Positions 51,301-63,224 of a DNA stretch of 64,000 bases are shown piece after piece. Within the stretch, counting starts at the first letter, position 1; the number at the start of each line of letters is the position of its first letter. Under the pieces are notes generated by a model. The model did not search any database. It saw nothing but the letters and a program-made list of their open reading frames with translations, and had not been told where the DNA came from. The position numbers were made by a program, and so were the translations under genes. The stretch comes from Trichopria drosophilae (taxonomy: Eukaryota > Arthropoda > Insecta > Hymenoptera > Diapriidae), in NCBI GenBank assembly GCA_030407085.1, contig CM059587.1:106289501-106353500 (forward strand), in the 5' to 3' direction.

Positions 51301-51923
51301 AATATACCTTTATGCCTGAAATTAATTTGATGTTATTAAATTGAAAGTAATTCCGCATATGCGCTGATAATAAAAATTTAATGATTTGGATTACATTTCA
51401 AAGTCTGAATACAATTAGATTCCTTATGTTCAAATAAGCTAGAAGTACTATTAATAGACGATGATACTTGAACAATAAACAAATTGCAGAATTACAAAAA
51501 TTATCTTTATATTGTACTATTTCTGGACTACAGAACAGATAGTAAACGTACATTTTAAGATATCTAAAATTTAGCTATTTTTAGATATACCTATATAATT
51601 ACATTTAACAGAGTGAAGAATTACGTCATTGCATCTACCGGAGTAAATGGTACTCGTTGCCTCCTGCAATGCAATCGGACATATTGCCAATAGCTCGACG
51701 ATCAAAATATCCACTAAGGGTTACAGCGGGAAAATTTGTTTATCTTTCATTTCAGACATTCGCCACGGTAAGATTGTATGCTTCCTTTTTGATCTATCAA
51801 ATTATATTATTTTTTCGAATACATATAAAAGACCATATATGTGCAATAAGTATTGTCTAATTTCAGATTTTGAAAACGTCTGCTGGGTACATTTCAATGC
51901 TTCTTGCTGTTAGTTCCAAGTGA
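48312..51923 (+). CDS. Odorant receptor 4 of the array, complete
   Basis: Complete insect odorant receptor (7tm_6), 409 aa predicted. Exons: 48312-48324 (start, 13 nt: M-K-T-Y plus one base, donor GTACGT), 48395-48664, 48787-49294, 49692-49791, 50366-50491, 51612-51767, 51867-51923, stop TGA; the summed length is a multiple of three. The N-terminus becomes MKTYNFEWALGINRRGL, with GVWPE next. Exon 2 has FGLSFRIISNITD, SYYPFNATQTPYYEITF and VFHACGQLQILG and ends HVHYIR; exon 3 is TM5; exon 4 holds MFIYCFAGE; exon 5 VTAGKFVYLSFQTF; exon 6 ILKTSAGYISMLLAV. Poly(A) signal AATAAA at 52020. Intron 4 holds a small foldback transposon. Most similar in exon structure to OR5 (identical lengths of exons 3-6: 508, 100, 126 and 156 nt). 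Expected to act with Orco as an odour-gated channel. Confidence 0.93.
50808..51004. mobile_element. Foldback MITE in OR4 intron 4
   Basis: Inverted ends of about 37 bp: TTTTTTGAGATGATCCTGCA on the left, TAGTGCGGGATCGTCTCAAA on the right; both contain CTGTGGATTTATAA (right arm inverted). Roughly 197 bp, non-coding. Confidence 0.82.
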
Positions 51924-52025
51924 CATTTTCCACGAAGATATAAAGTTGGTATAAGTTGGTCCCTTGATATTATTTGCAAATTATTATATATGATTAATTA
52001 AAACTTTGTACATATATTTAATAAA

Positions 52026-53841
52026 ATTACATGTATTGAATATTTACTAAGTCTATTTTAGACATATGCATTACTTGCTCCCTTGAACTTTTTTTTTATT
52101 TATTAATCTTATAAAATCTATTATAGATTCATTAAGTGTTACACGTAATTTACACCGATATACAGTGTTAACACTTATAATAAAATTAAACTGTTTGTGG
52201 ACTTAAAATGATACATCGTATACTTTTATTATTAGTATCACACATGGCTGAACGATTCGGTGTGTGTTGCAGAGTCCCATGATCTAGAAATATTAATTAA
52301 AATATCATTTAATTATTATTCAGACATTAAAATCTAAGACTTCTTGAAAATTTTTATTGTTAGAAAGTTCTGTGTATTTTGGTCATTTTAATTGCAGAAA
52401 AAACAAGAATGAAAGTGAGTAATTCTAACATATTCCAACATATTGTTTCCCTAATTTTATTTAGGCTAATTAGTATTATAATTATTCAGTACTGTTTCTG
52501 TTTTAAACTGTGACATCGAAACTAGTGGACTTACTATTCGACTTGATCTAGCAATATGCCATATGTATCTCTACAAGTGACACTGGAAAAAAAATAACCG
52601 GCCCAAAAAAAGAAATATCCCAAAAGCAATTTATTGTACTATATTTAAATGGCATTGCATTAATATGTTTATATTGATTAGCAAAATTCAAATCCTTTAA
52701 AAGTAGGTTATAATGTAATATTACGTTAGGTTAGGTTCGGTTTTATTTTAGGTTTTATTTAGGTTAGATTTTAACACCGTATTTAAGTACGTCATTAGTT
52801 TTATAAAATTATAAACATTTTTTAAAACTTTTTTCATCTGCACGTGTCTCACCCTTTGTGCAATTTTGATTTTGTGCAAAGACAACCTTTATTATTATTA
52901 TTTTAAAAGTGTGCGTGGACTATTAAATGCTGATAATCAAATATAAACCGTTCAAAAGATTCATTTAACTTTTATAAAGATTGAAGATATCTATTTCCAA
53001 TGTTACTCGTGGCGATTGAGATTAATATACTTATGAATTATAACAAAAATACAAATTTGAAAACTATTCCAGGTACAAAATCTGTTCATTACTTTGCACC
53101 AATAAGTGGTATACTATATAATTCGATGAATAATTAGTTTAGAAGATAAATATGTTTTGAGATATGATATTTGTAGATTGGATTTGCGGAAATATATGAT
53201 TGGTTTATTGGGCAAATAAAGAATATTGATTATGCAGAGTAATACAAATAACCGAAATCTTAATGATGGAGAATCTGCAAATTGAAGTGTTCAAACGTTT
53301 TTCGATTGGCCAGATAGTCGAATTATTATAAATGTTTTAATTAGAAAAATAATGTGCTTTGTATAAGTAATACATATATAATTCAATTATCAGATAAATA
53401 GAAACTTAAGAATACCAAAGTTATTAAATTACTTAATGAATATTTGCGAAAGGATTCGTTAACTAACTAAATAGACATGTTTGTAATATTTTATTTGTTA
53501 AAATCAAGCTCACAAGTTTATTATCACAATGTTTATTCGATATGTTTTGCAGCAAATATCTTTCCAACAGAAATATCAAATTCACGATAATGTAAAAAAA
53601 TAGATTCCATACAAAAACAGTTTACCATAAAAACTTAATTTTTTTCAAAAACCCCTCAAATAATTAATTCTGTTCAGTATGACTGCGTATCTATTATTCC
53701 TCATAAACTCTAGTAAAGATCTTATAATAAGTTTTGAAAGTACACAATTGATAGGAATTTTAAGGGTTGCATATTTACGCTATTTTGTAAAACTATTGTA
53801 AATTCTTACTAAATTGGCGATTATGAGACTCCTACATAATA
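52026..53841. other. Intergenic DNA, OR4 to OR5
   Basis: AT-rich and without recognised genes. GTTAGGTTAGGTTCGG with related words at 52720-52770 recalls the TTAGG runs at 7.8 kb but is short. Confidence 0.55.
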
Positions 53842-54068
53842 CACTCAGAAAAAAAAATAGTTAAAATATCCAGAAAAGATGATTAAATAGGCCCTTGTTA
53901 TTTTTTCTGGTTAAAATAACCAGAATTGTGGTTGGTTTAACCAGAAATTTGGTTGATTTAACTAGAGATACTGTTAAAATAATTATTTTTCTAATTAAAC
54001 TACCCAGAATTCTGGTTATTATAACCAGAAAAAATAGTACGGTCGTATTTAACCAGAACATTTTTTAT
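53842..54068. repeat. Dispersed AACCAG repeat, copy 3
   Basis: Third copy and the best preserved, beginning CTCAGAAAAAAAAATAGTTA and ending TTTAACCAGAACATTTTTT. Internal palindrome TTCTGGTTAAAATAACCAGAA-type. Open frames on both strands here are products of the repeat. Confidence 0.88.
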
Positions 54069-54296
54069 AATGATTTTCGACCGATATGTCTTTGTTCTTC
54101 GCATGAAATACCCTATTTTTATTCCGGAATTGTACCTGGATATTTTTTCCAGATATTTTAGTCCATGTTTTCGTTGCCCCGTATATTTTGGGTCATGATA
54201 AATTGTAGCGTCGTCTTTTGTATAGCGCTGGCTTGTGACACGATAACAGACTATTCACAATACACAGAGAAGAATTGAATAACGAAGTTTACTATT

Positions 54297-55125
54297 TTAA
54301 ATAGCACTTTCAGGGTGGTACTGAAAACCCAACTCATTATAAAGTTCATGGGGTGCCAAATTAAGATACAAAATCTTCAATATGAGAAATAGCATAACAT
54401 TTCGTCGATACGTAAACAACAACCCATTGTTCTCAAACTGATTGCACAATTGCAGCACTACCCCTTGTATTGTATATAACACTTTTGTTATTGATGTAAG
54501 ATTTTCCAGTCATATGTTGTGATTTTACTTCGAATTTTACTATTTTAGGTACATCTTTCAAAACAATAATTTTCAGAAAGTTATCTTCTTCAATTATTTC
54601 AACTGAATATGACACTGCTTGCGGTAGTTTATATGATAAATCGAACTAAATTTCCAAATCAATAGATTTCAACCTCGTAAAACATAATAAATCTGGCGAA
54701 GATATTGCTTGACGCGAGATAGTTTTATTTGTGCATTTTAGTTTTCACTGAGTGATAAGTCCCAAGTAAGTATTTCGATAATACGTTAAAACAGCATAGT
54801 TTTTGATGAATAATCTGCATGACCATGATCGCACATAAAAAACTGTAGGATTTAAAACAAGACTTTTTTGTATTATAAAATTTGATTGTAATTTGTTTCC
54901 CACCATTTTCAATAATTTTGTATGAACGGATCGTCGTTCATAGTGTAAATACAAGCCATGAATCTGCAAAACAAAATAAGTCCTGAATATTTTTCCCAAA
55001 CAAGGCCTATCATATTCTCGTTAAGACAATTCCCACATTTCGAAATTACTTGTTTAAGTTTTGGGACGTAATAAAATCGATCCGAGAAAAGTTTTCTTAT
55101 AGATAAAATGTAAGTGCACAACCCA
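54297..55125 (-). pseudogene. Possible degraded coding sequence of unknown family, between OR4 and OR5
   Basis: Minus strand. Several overlapping open stretches follow one another in shifting frames: 55121-54980 (YILSIRKLFSDRFYYVPKLK), then 54985-54780 (HYERRSVHTKLLKMVGNKLQ), then 54700-54440 (VSYSVEIIEEDNFLKIIVLK) with a TAG inside, then 54440-54297 (LNLAPHELYNELGFQYHPES). Amino-acid composition is less like random AT-rich DNA than elsewhere, so this could be a decayed gene or processed copy. I do not recognise the family. It could also be chance; no intact gene model can be built. Confidence 0.25.
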
Positions 55126-55329
55126 AATAATATAAAATAATATTAGATATGTAATAACCATGAAATTCATTTTACTAACTACGAAATCTTAAATCAAAAT
55201 GCACGGAAGTAGGACGTGGACGTACCATAGTATTATTCTGATATTTTTACTCCCAATGACATCCTCGATAAAAGCGAGCATGAAAAGAATTGAAAGAAAT
55301 AGTCTCAAACGATGTGATAAAAAAATATA

Positions 55330-55500
55330 ATTATATACTTGAAAGCATACCACTAAGTTCATCAGAATCCCTAGAATATTAATAACCATCTAACAGCGAA
55401 GTAATCCCTGTATTTTATTGATTTTTTTTTGCAAGGCATTCCCTCTATTCGTGCCGTGGTTTCAACATTCCCTGTCAGTCGGTTTTCTCAACACGAAATA
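55330..55500. promoter_or_regulatory. Upstream block conserved between OR5 and OR6 (OR5 copy)
   Basis: Matches 63225-63390 upstream of OR6. Common words: AATTATATAC, AGAATATT.ATAACC.TCTAAC, CGAAGTAATC, TATTTTATTGATTTTT and TTCAACATT-like. The block sits about 50-230 bp upstream of the start codon, so it may hold the promoter; equally it may just be recent duplication. Confidence 0.45.
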
Positions 55501-55554
55501 TACGTCACATATCATTTTCAATGTAAATACTATTTTAACAGTCTTTCATTGCAG

Positions 55555-58500
55555 ATGTATAGTGCGTATTCCCTGACTATATGTTCAGAATTTATCACGT
55601 TCCAGACATTTTTACTCTAATTCTTTTAGATTTTAATTGGGCAATTGGTATAAGCCGTATCGGTTTAAATGTTTTTGGAATTTGGCCTGGAATTGGTGCT
55701 GGGAACGCAAATACAACTTTTCGTCCGTTATGGATGACTCTGATAATGACGATGTTACTAATTTATCCACTAATATGTGCCATGAGTCGTGTAGTGCATG
55801 AGCTTCCTCTTGTTCTTGACAATCTAATAACGAGTTCCACAACAATACTCGGTTGCATCAAAATATCACTATTTTGGATGAGCGAGAATGGTAACTTATG
55901 AATATTTTCTTTTGTATATTTAAACGGAAACGGAAGACATCTTTTATTTTCTAACATTAAAACCCATATAGTTAAACAAAATTGATTCAAATACATAACT
56001 CTCACTCATTTGTGTTCACACTAAAAAATGTAACTAATAAAAATACATACGCGATAAACGAACGTTACAGTACTTAAATTTGAAATTACAGTATTAATAG
56101 ACATTATTATCGACGGCTTATTGAGCCATCTCGTTTTCGTATTTTGACTAAATATAATGTGCACTAGTTCAATATTTTGTTCTTTCATTGGCGGAATTAC
56201 GAATAATAATTTACGTTGTCTTGCGAAAGACACCATCGATGAATAATTCGTGGAAAACTTCCTCTAAAATATCCGTCACCCATTTTGTTAAACAATAAAA
56301 ATCACTTATTTTCGAAAATTCTCGATCAGTTATCAATTAAGATCTTTAGTATATTGCAGGAACCCATCTATAGTAATTAGAATTGCCTTTACAGAATTGA
56401 AATTTTGATAATTTTATTCAGTCATCAATAATTTACATTTTATTAATATATAATATAATAACTAAACATAATTGAATATTTTTTTCCCATTATAACTTAA
56501 ACAAGATGGAGTTTCAGAAGTTTCGACTTGTAAATAATGTGCATGCGGCATTTCACACCAACTGAAAGGAACACCGTGAAATATGTTCTGGATAAAGACG
56601 AAAAGCACAATTTGTTTTAAGGGGGCATTCTGATATGAACGTCCAAAAAAGCATATTATTTCATCATTTTTTTCTTGGATTTACTACATAATCAAATATT
56701 TCTCTCCTTAAAGGTATGATCCAACAGAATACAATAAATTTTAGTCTGTGGTGAAAAACATTTATATATTCATTTATAAAATAGTTATTTTTTGTTATTT
56801 TATTTAAGGTTGAAGGTAAAAAATCTTTTGACTGCTGGCGCAGGTGGTTCCACCAATCCTGATGATCTAAAGCAGAAGATGTCAAAATAATATCAATCTA
56901 TGTTGTCGCCACTATATCCGGTACCTCGACTTTTTTATTTTTTCAAAAAAGTAATAAATAGTAAAAAGTAATAAATAAAAGTAAATAGAAAAAAGTACCG
57001 TTTCCTGCACCACAAATAAATGCGACCTAATAGGTGGTGAATATTGTCTTAAATTTAGTTGATACGCCCTACCGTATTTGAGAAATCACCTGCGCCAGGT
57101 GCATCACGGTCGTTTTAGGAAAAAACGCGTTTAAAGTTTTTGAAGTTGAGAAGTCAAAGATAAAATACCTTTTCCGCTAATCAGCAATAGCCATACCATA
57201 AATGATTCCTTCTTCTTGGAGGTCATAAACTATCGAAAAATGCAAAAAAAAAAGCAAAAGCGAGTTTTGGAATCCGTCACATTGGAATGCCCTCTTAAAG
57301 ACTTGAGAATTAGAAAAGAAAAGGCTCGTTCCAAAAATTCTGAAAAGCTTTATAATAAAACGCATCAATTTGTTTTTAACTTTGTTTTAGTGTGGTAAAA
57401 TTCATGTATAGATCTTTAAGATCCGAATTAGCTGCCAATTTTGGTAAAAGAAAGATTTTTGAAAATTGGAAAAATTGTGAAAAATTTAAATGACTGCCAA
57501 TTATATGACAGGCTTACAACCAGTTCTGGGGTCCATGGAAAATGATTGGAAACAGACAAGGCTTGCTGAGGAACGTAAAGTTATGGTGAGAGAAGGAAGA
57601 CGGGGTCGCCTATTAACTATTTTTAGTTATTCGATATTGACCGTAGCTATGTGTGGCATTCTCGTTTTGCCGCTTTTTGGCCTGAGCGTTCGAACGCTCT
57701 CCAACCTTACCGATGTCGATGGCTATTTGTTCCCAGTACAATCTTGTTATCCTTACGAGTACACAAAGCGACCACATTATCAGCTAACATACTTAACTCA
57801 AACCATAAGCTGTCTATATTTCGCTTTTGCTTTCACGGTGGTCGATACATTTTTTGCAGTTATAATTTTTCATACGTGTGGACAAGTCGAGATATTTGGA
57901 ATGAGACTGCAAAATTTGTCGTTCAATACTTGGAAAGGTTCGATGCTCATAGAAAATTTGAATCAACAATATAGGAAGTGGATAAAAGATGCTGTTGATA
58001 CTCACATCCATCTGATTTGGTGAGTCGGGCGAATTACGATTATTATAACAATTGTTATCTGTTCCTGTTTAAACTGTACCATGAAAGTTGATTTTGTATG
58101 TACCGTTTTTCTTCTTCCAAGTGATACTATAAATTTAAAACAATTGCATTTAATAGTTATTGTCGTCTTAGCGGGCGTAAAATCGGATTTTACGCCCTCA
58201 AAAAATAACCGTTAAAAATAATGTTCGATTACAGCCGTAGGTAACATTTACACCCGTTTGGCTATCACGCGATACCCTCGGGCCGAAAAGTACTGTTTCA
58301 TAACAAGGGCGTAAAATACACTTTTACGCCCGCAGGTGATTAGCGTGCCCAGCGAGCCGTCACGAAGGAATTGGGCAATCGCCTGTTGGGTGTAACAGAG
58401 TACGTCCGTGATACGAACAAAAATTGCTATAACATGTTTAAATTAAGAGTTTATGTCAATTTTAATCTTGCAAATAGGGGCATAAAATCGAATTTTAAGA

Positions 58501-61500
58501 AAATTTTCTTGCTTGCTATTCCTTTCATAACTTTGCTTGTATGTTCAAATTTTCATCAATCCATGTCATTTAAAAAACAATATTTCACGTTAATCAGAAA
58601 TAAATCTTTCCGTGGTTGACAACTGTAATATTTAAAATCACTCAATTCATGCTGAAAAAATATGTATTATTGTCTTACTCATGATTTTTTATTCCATTTG
58701 AGTGCGGCAATTTCGTTACGTCACTCATAACTATCAATAAGTTAGCAACAATATACTCTTTAATAATGTAATACTGAAATAAATTTATCTCACAGTATAT
58801 AACGATTGTTAAGGATTGTCAACAAGATTGAGAGAACCTTCAGCATGATCATTTTCGTGCAACTGATATCTGTTTCAATAGTAATTGGCCTCGTAGGGAT
58901 ACAAGTGTTAAATGTAAGTATCAATTTTAGTTTTTCATTTCGAGAAAATTGTAAACATAATTATTGATCAGAGAACTTACTTGTAGGTGAAGTTCAATTT
59001 TAATTACACCAGATCTTTGTTCGAAACGATTAATTATAATTAAATTGTAGTAGTCGTCATTCCTATTTTTGGAGAGAACATAAAACTGATGTACCTGTCA
59101 CATTTCTAACATCTTGCTCTCTCAGGTTTATATTGTTTTTCCATGTTCACGTGATCACACGAATACGAGAGAATATTTTTTCTTCACATTTTACAGTATA
59201 ATAAGAAAAATTGCAAAATATCGGAAAAGTAGTAGTTCTTCCGAATCTGAACGAAGTTTTGAAAAATATTCAAAAAAGTTTTTTTTTTATATTTTATATT
59301 TTATATTTTATATTTTGGTTTTAGTTTCGAGAAAATTACAAACATACATTTACACAATAACAAAATTCATGGTTTACAAAGCTACAGGTGTTTTATTAAT
59401 AAAAATGTCAAAAATATAAAAAACACGGTATATATACCAGATTATATCTACGTTCGAAAATATAATTCGGTTAATTTTGGTAGACTTAGACTGATTAAAG
59501 AAATCTCTTAAAAAAATGTATATTATCGTATTATACCATAATTTACTTTAATGTGGCTTTTTTATCTGCACATTTCCACAGCCATAAAATAGTGGATTCA
59601 ATTGCAGTAGTTAAAATTGTTTCCAAAGTCCATATTCCATTAAAAATCCAATTTTTAATTCTGAAAAAATTAAAAAACCAAGAGAACACTAATTTGTATT
59701 TGTATCACGAATGCCACTTGTGTAAATCACTATACAGTAGGCCCTGCCCTAAGTTAGACCGTCCAAAGTTATACGCCTGTCCAAAGTTGTACATTGGGAT
59801 TGTCCAAAGTTATACCACTCTCTTCCTCTCCTTCCCCCACCACATTGTCTCGCTGACCCACAGTTCGCTTCGCGACAGTCACACAAGGAAGCACTCATTG
59901 CGCTGATATAAACAGAGGTACGGAAATGCGGATATTGAGGGGCTATAACTTTGGATAAACTTGGACTACTGTACCAATGAAGAACGTATTCAATATAATC
60001 AACCGCGCGCGCGATATTGTTCTTCTACGATAATAAAATTATTTTATAGTTGTGTTGTGCCAAAATCTACGTTGGTGGCAGTTGATAAAAATGATTAATA
60101 AGACCTGCTCGTTATTAGTATAATATGTACTATTTGACCTTCTTTTGTTAGGTTAAAATATAAATATGAAAATTATGAGAGGTTCAGTGTTGTCATTCAT
60201 CAAGATATTTTCCTTTTATAGTTTTAGCAGACTGTAATTCATATGTATATTCTTCAATAGGTATTCCAAAGTGACAGTGGAACACATACCACTACTTTGC
60301 AGCTAATTTTTCGACTAGGGAGTCTTTTCGAAGCTTTATTACTAGCATTCATTTATTGTTTTGCTGGAGAACGATTAGCCAAAAATGTACGTATTTATCT
60401 TTCATACTTTGTATTATTTATATTTGCAATATTCTGAAATTTATTGAAGTTGTAGAATAATTAATCGAAAGCCTTTGCAGTAATTATTTTTTCTTTTGTT
60501 CTTACGCTACCCTGGTAGAAATTCAGTCCAGTTTTATCATATAAGTCAATTTTCTGGCTGTGTTACGTGGTTTGAAACCGTATACAGGAGAAATGTCCAC
60601 AAACTAGATAATAGTTTTTGTTACAAAACTGCTTAAATATTAGATCGAAATAAGTGGATTGAAGATGTCCACATATTTGTCTAAAAGACCTGCCTAATAA
60701 CTATTGAGCAAAATTATTTAAAATATGCATGAAATAAATGTGTATTGGCGAAGGGCACATATCCAATGCAGCGAACTGTTTACAATCCTTAACATATGTT
60801 TACGTTTCAAGTTTGCCATTCTTTTCATTGCCCGCGGTTCTTGGAAAAATTGTACCTTGCTATTGAATTAGAAGACAAATATGTGTATCTCGCGAATATT
60901 CGCATGGCATGGATCACCTGTCTACATTATGTAAGTTCACGGTAATAACTGTTTAGAAATGTTATTGAATATATGTATGCAAATGTCATTTTTTAAATTT
61001 CCATACATTAAAACTAGATTACGGTTTATTAAGATTTGTCAGAAAAATGTATCTAATAAATTTTCTCCCAGATTTATTTTTTATAATTTTATTAATTAAA
61101 AATTAGTATTTGATTACGTAAAGTGAAATTAAAAATCTAGCTAAAATAAAAAAAATACTTTTTTATCCCTCCCCTCCCACCCTCCTCTGAGTAACCACGT
61201 ATGCGCATTTAGCCGTACATTAACTATAAAAAGTGTGCAGAATGTTTCAATCCTTATAAAAGAGGTTAAAAAACAATAGCCCTAAAATGCATAAATACTA
61301 GCTACAAAATGTATAAAAATGTACCGAAAATGGATAAAACATGTACATGACAAAATGGATAAAACTATCTAGACTATCATTAAAAAAAAACTATGCAGGT
61401 ACTAGTCCAAAATTCTTGCCCAAAACATGGGCAAAAACTGATGAGTTAATGTATTTGAAATATTTCGAACAATACGTGCCTAGAAACTGGACTGAAACTG

Positions 61501-62370
61501 TACAAGATTTATCTACAAATTTATCTGAGAATAGTCGTAAAATTATTACATTTCCAACGGATAACTAGACAAGTTTATTGTCCACAAACTATAATGTAGG
61601 AGCAATTTCTACCAGGGGACAATTGAACCAAATTTAATTTATTTTCAATACACACAAATAGTATATTATGCAACAAGGGCGAAAATTTCGATCATTGTGA
61701 AGTTTGTCGCCCGGGCGAAGCAGAGTGACAATTGCAATCGACGAAGTTAAATATTTCGCCCATGTTACATACTATATATTTTTTAACACGACGGGCGTGG
61801 GTCTCTATAATTCGAGTCCCAAGGTTTCACCCGAGTGCGCGAAATAGAACTTCGCGCACGGAGAGTAAAAAATGTTGATGCTAACATATCAGTTATGTAC
61901 AAATCTATTATATACGCATACTTATTTCATATTATATCTTATTCCAGAGTAAAGAATTAGCATATTGTATATACAGTTGTAAATGGTATTCATTACCACC
62001 AAAAGTTCAAACTGACCTCTTATTAATTATCCAGCGATCAAATGAGCCACTTAAAATCACGGCGGGTAAATTTATTCTTCTTTCATTGCGGTCCTTCAGC
62101 AAGGTTAGTATTTGAATTCGGAATATAATTTGAATAAGCTATGTTGACACATTAGTAACTGCATTTACACAATAGAAACGTTCCTGAGTTACAAATATGT
62201 AGTACGTGAATTTTGAAAGAGTTAAAGAAAATTTCTTAATAAAATAACATGTTTGTCCTATTTTATTAAAAAAATGAATGAATACTTGTGTTTTTCTTTA
62301 TTTGTTTTAGATTTTGAATACTTCTGCTGGCTACATATCGATGATAATTGCTGTAAGATCGGATTCATAA
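55555..62370 (+). CDS. Odorant receptor 5 of the array, complete
   Basis: Complete insect odorant receptor (7tm_6), 405 aa predicted. Exons: 55555-55561 (7 nt, ATG TAT A, donor GTGCGT), 55630-55890, 57512-58019, 58814-58913, 60261-60386, 61948-62103, 62311-62370, stop TAA; total divisible by three. The N-terminus reads MYNFNWAIGISRIGL with GIWPGI. Exon 2 has FGLSVRTLSNLTD, SCYPYEYTKRPHYQLTY and IFHTCGQ; exon 4 FIYCFAGE; exon 5 ITAGKFILLSLRSF; exon 6 ILNTSAGYISMIIAV. AATAAA at 62471. Odd points: the codon spanning the exon 2/3 junction is TGG (Trp) where OR1-OR4 all have Arg, and the C-terminus is one codon longer than its paralogues. Introns are long (1.6 kb for intron 2) and contain a TA-flanked relic and short inverted repeats. 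It is closest to OR6 in exon 1 and upstream sequence. Confidence 0.92.
55891..57511. other. OR5 intron 2 (between N-terminal and large exon)
   Basis: A 1.6-kb intron. GGCGCAGGTGGTTCC at 56837 and CACCTGCGCCAGGTG at 57088 are inverted to one another and may mark a small insertion. A 60-codon lysine-rich frame at 57216 has no family features. Confidence 0.5.
58168..58336. repeat. Twin GGGCGTAAAA palindromes in OR5 intron 3
   Basis: Two short palindromes, GGGCGTAAAATCGGATTTTA (continuing CGCCC) at 58170-58198 and GGGCGTAAAATACACTTTTA (continuing CGCCC) at about 58308-58333, enclose ~110 bp. They may be the ends of a small element. A related word, AAGGGCGTAAAAG, occurs at 29963. Confidence 0.6.
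59735..59971. mobile_element. TA-flanked MITE in OR5 intron 4
   Basis: A 237-bp relic in the intron between the 100-nt and 126-nt exons of OR5. Ends CAGTAGGCCCTGCCCTAAGT and, inverted, CAGTAGTCCAAGTTTATCC, with CCAAAGTTATA near both; TA flanks at 59733-59734 and 59972-59973. The motif GTCCAAAGTTATAC is repeated three times inside. Confidence 0.78.
61658..61779. mobile_element. Short inverted-repeat element in OR5 intron 5
   Basis: AACAAGGGCGAAAATTT on the left is matched by AAATATTTCGCCCATGTTA on the right, with flanking ATAGTAT-like words also inverted. About 120 bp. GC-richer DNA follows to 61870 (TGCGCGAAAT...TTCGCGCA), possibly part of the same insertion. Confidence 0.6.
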
Positions 62371-62476
62371 CAGTAGTTGAATTTTCAATTAGACAATTTT
62401 ATTACTATTTTACTAAAATATATAAATAGTGTACAGAAATATTAAAAAAAAATACCTGTAAAAAAATATGAATAAA

Positions 62477-63224
62477 TATGCGTTTGACATCTTTCGAGGA
62501 ATTTTCCCTAGACAATTTTAACGTATTTTTAACGTAAAATTTATAGAATATTTTGGGAATATATTAACTAGAAAAAACGGTTAAAATAACAAAAATTTCT
62601 TAATCTAACGCTTATGGTACTTTTAATAATCGCAGAACTTTTTTCGTGATATATGTATCCTATTTTGTACTAACTGAACAAAATTCGGATTTTAATGGTA
62701 AATTGAAAACCAGCACTATTTTTTTATGAGATCTACAGTATAAGAAAGATAAATGGACCACTCAAATTGCGATCAAAAACACAAATTATATGTTGTTGAC
62801 TTATTGTAACCTAGGCGATCCATAATGAATTTCTTCACAGCATACATCAGAAATTGTAATTTTAAAAAGAATTCACGTTACACTAATAACAAATCGAGTG
62901 TCATAAATTAGAATGATGATAAAAATACGTACATTAAGTGTACAAACCTGTTGACCGATGATTGGATCTTATATTTGAAAAATGTCTAAAACTTAACTAT
63001 GAATTCTAAACAAAAAAGAAATCATCTAAACAAAAACATTTCTGAACGCGAACATTATTCAACATGGTACCAGAACAAATGAAAGGAAGAACTTTTAGTC
63101 TGGTAAAAGTTGAATGCTTGTCCGATATTTACCAGCCACTTTGTGGGTGGACAAAGTGTATTCTCTGCAAAAGCACGAAATCACGAAATGCAAGTAGAAA
63201 AGTAGAAAACGATAAGAGGATGTA
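62477..63224. other. Intergenic DNA, OR5 to OR6
   Basis: AT-rich, nothing recognised. Confidence 0.6.

Noticed and set aside
52715..52775. GTTAGGTTAGG words as an interstitial telomere
   Set aside because: Only two clean repeats followed by decayed T-rich words; too short.
53861..54161. Overlapping open frames on both strands (66 and 88 codons)
   Set aside because: Lie in copy 3 of the AACCAG dispersed repeat, with low-complexity content.
55581..55629. ATG at 55581 as the OR5 start
   Set aside because: Same argument; the 7-nt exon at 55555 with a 68-bp intron is matched exactly in OR6.
59553..59906. 117-codon open frame in OR5 intron 4
   Set aside because: Its second half is the TA-flanked MITE at 59735-59971; the first half is lysine-rich intron sequence.
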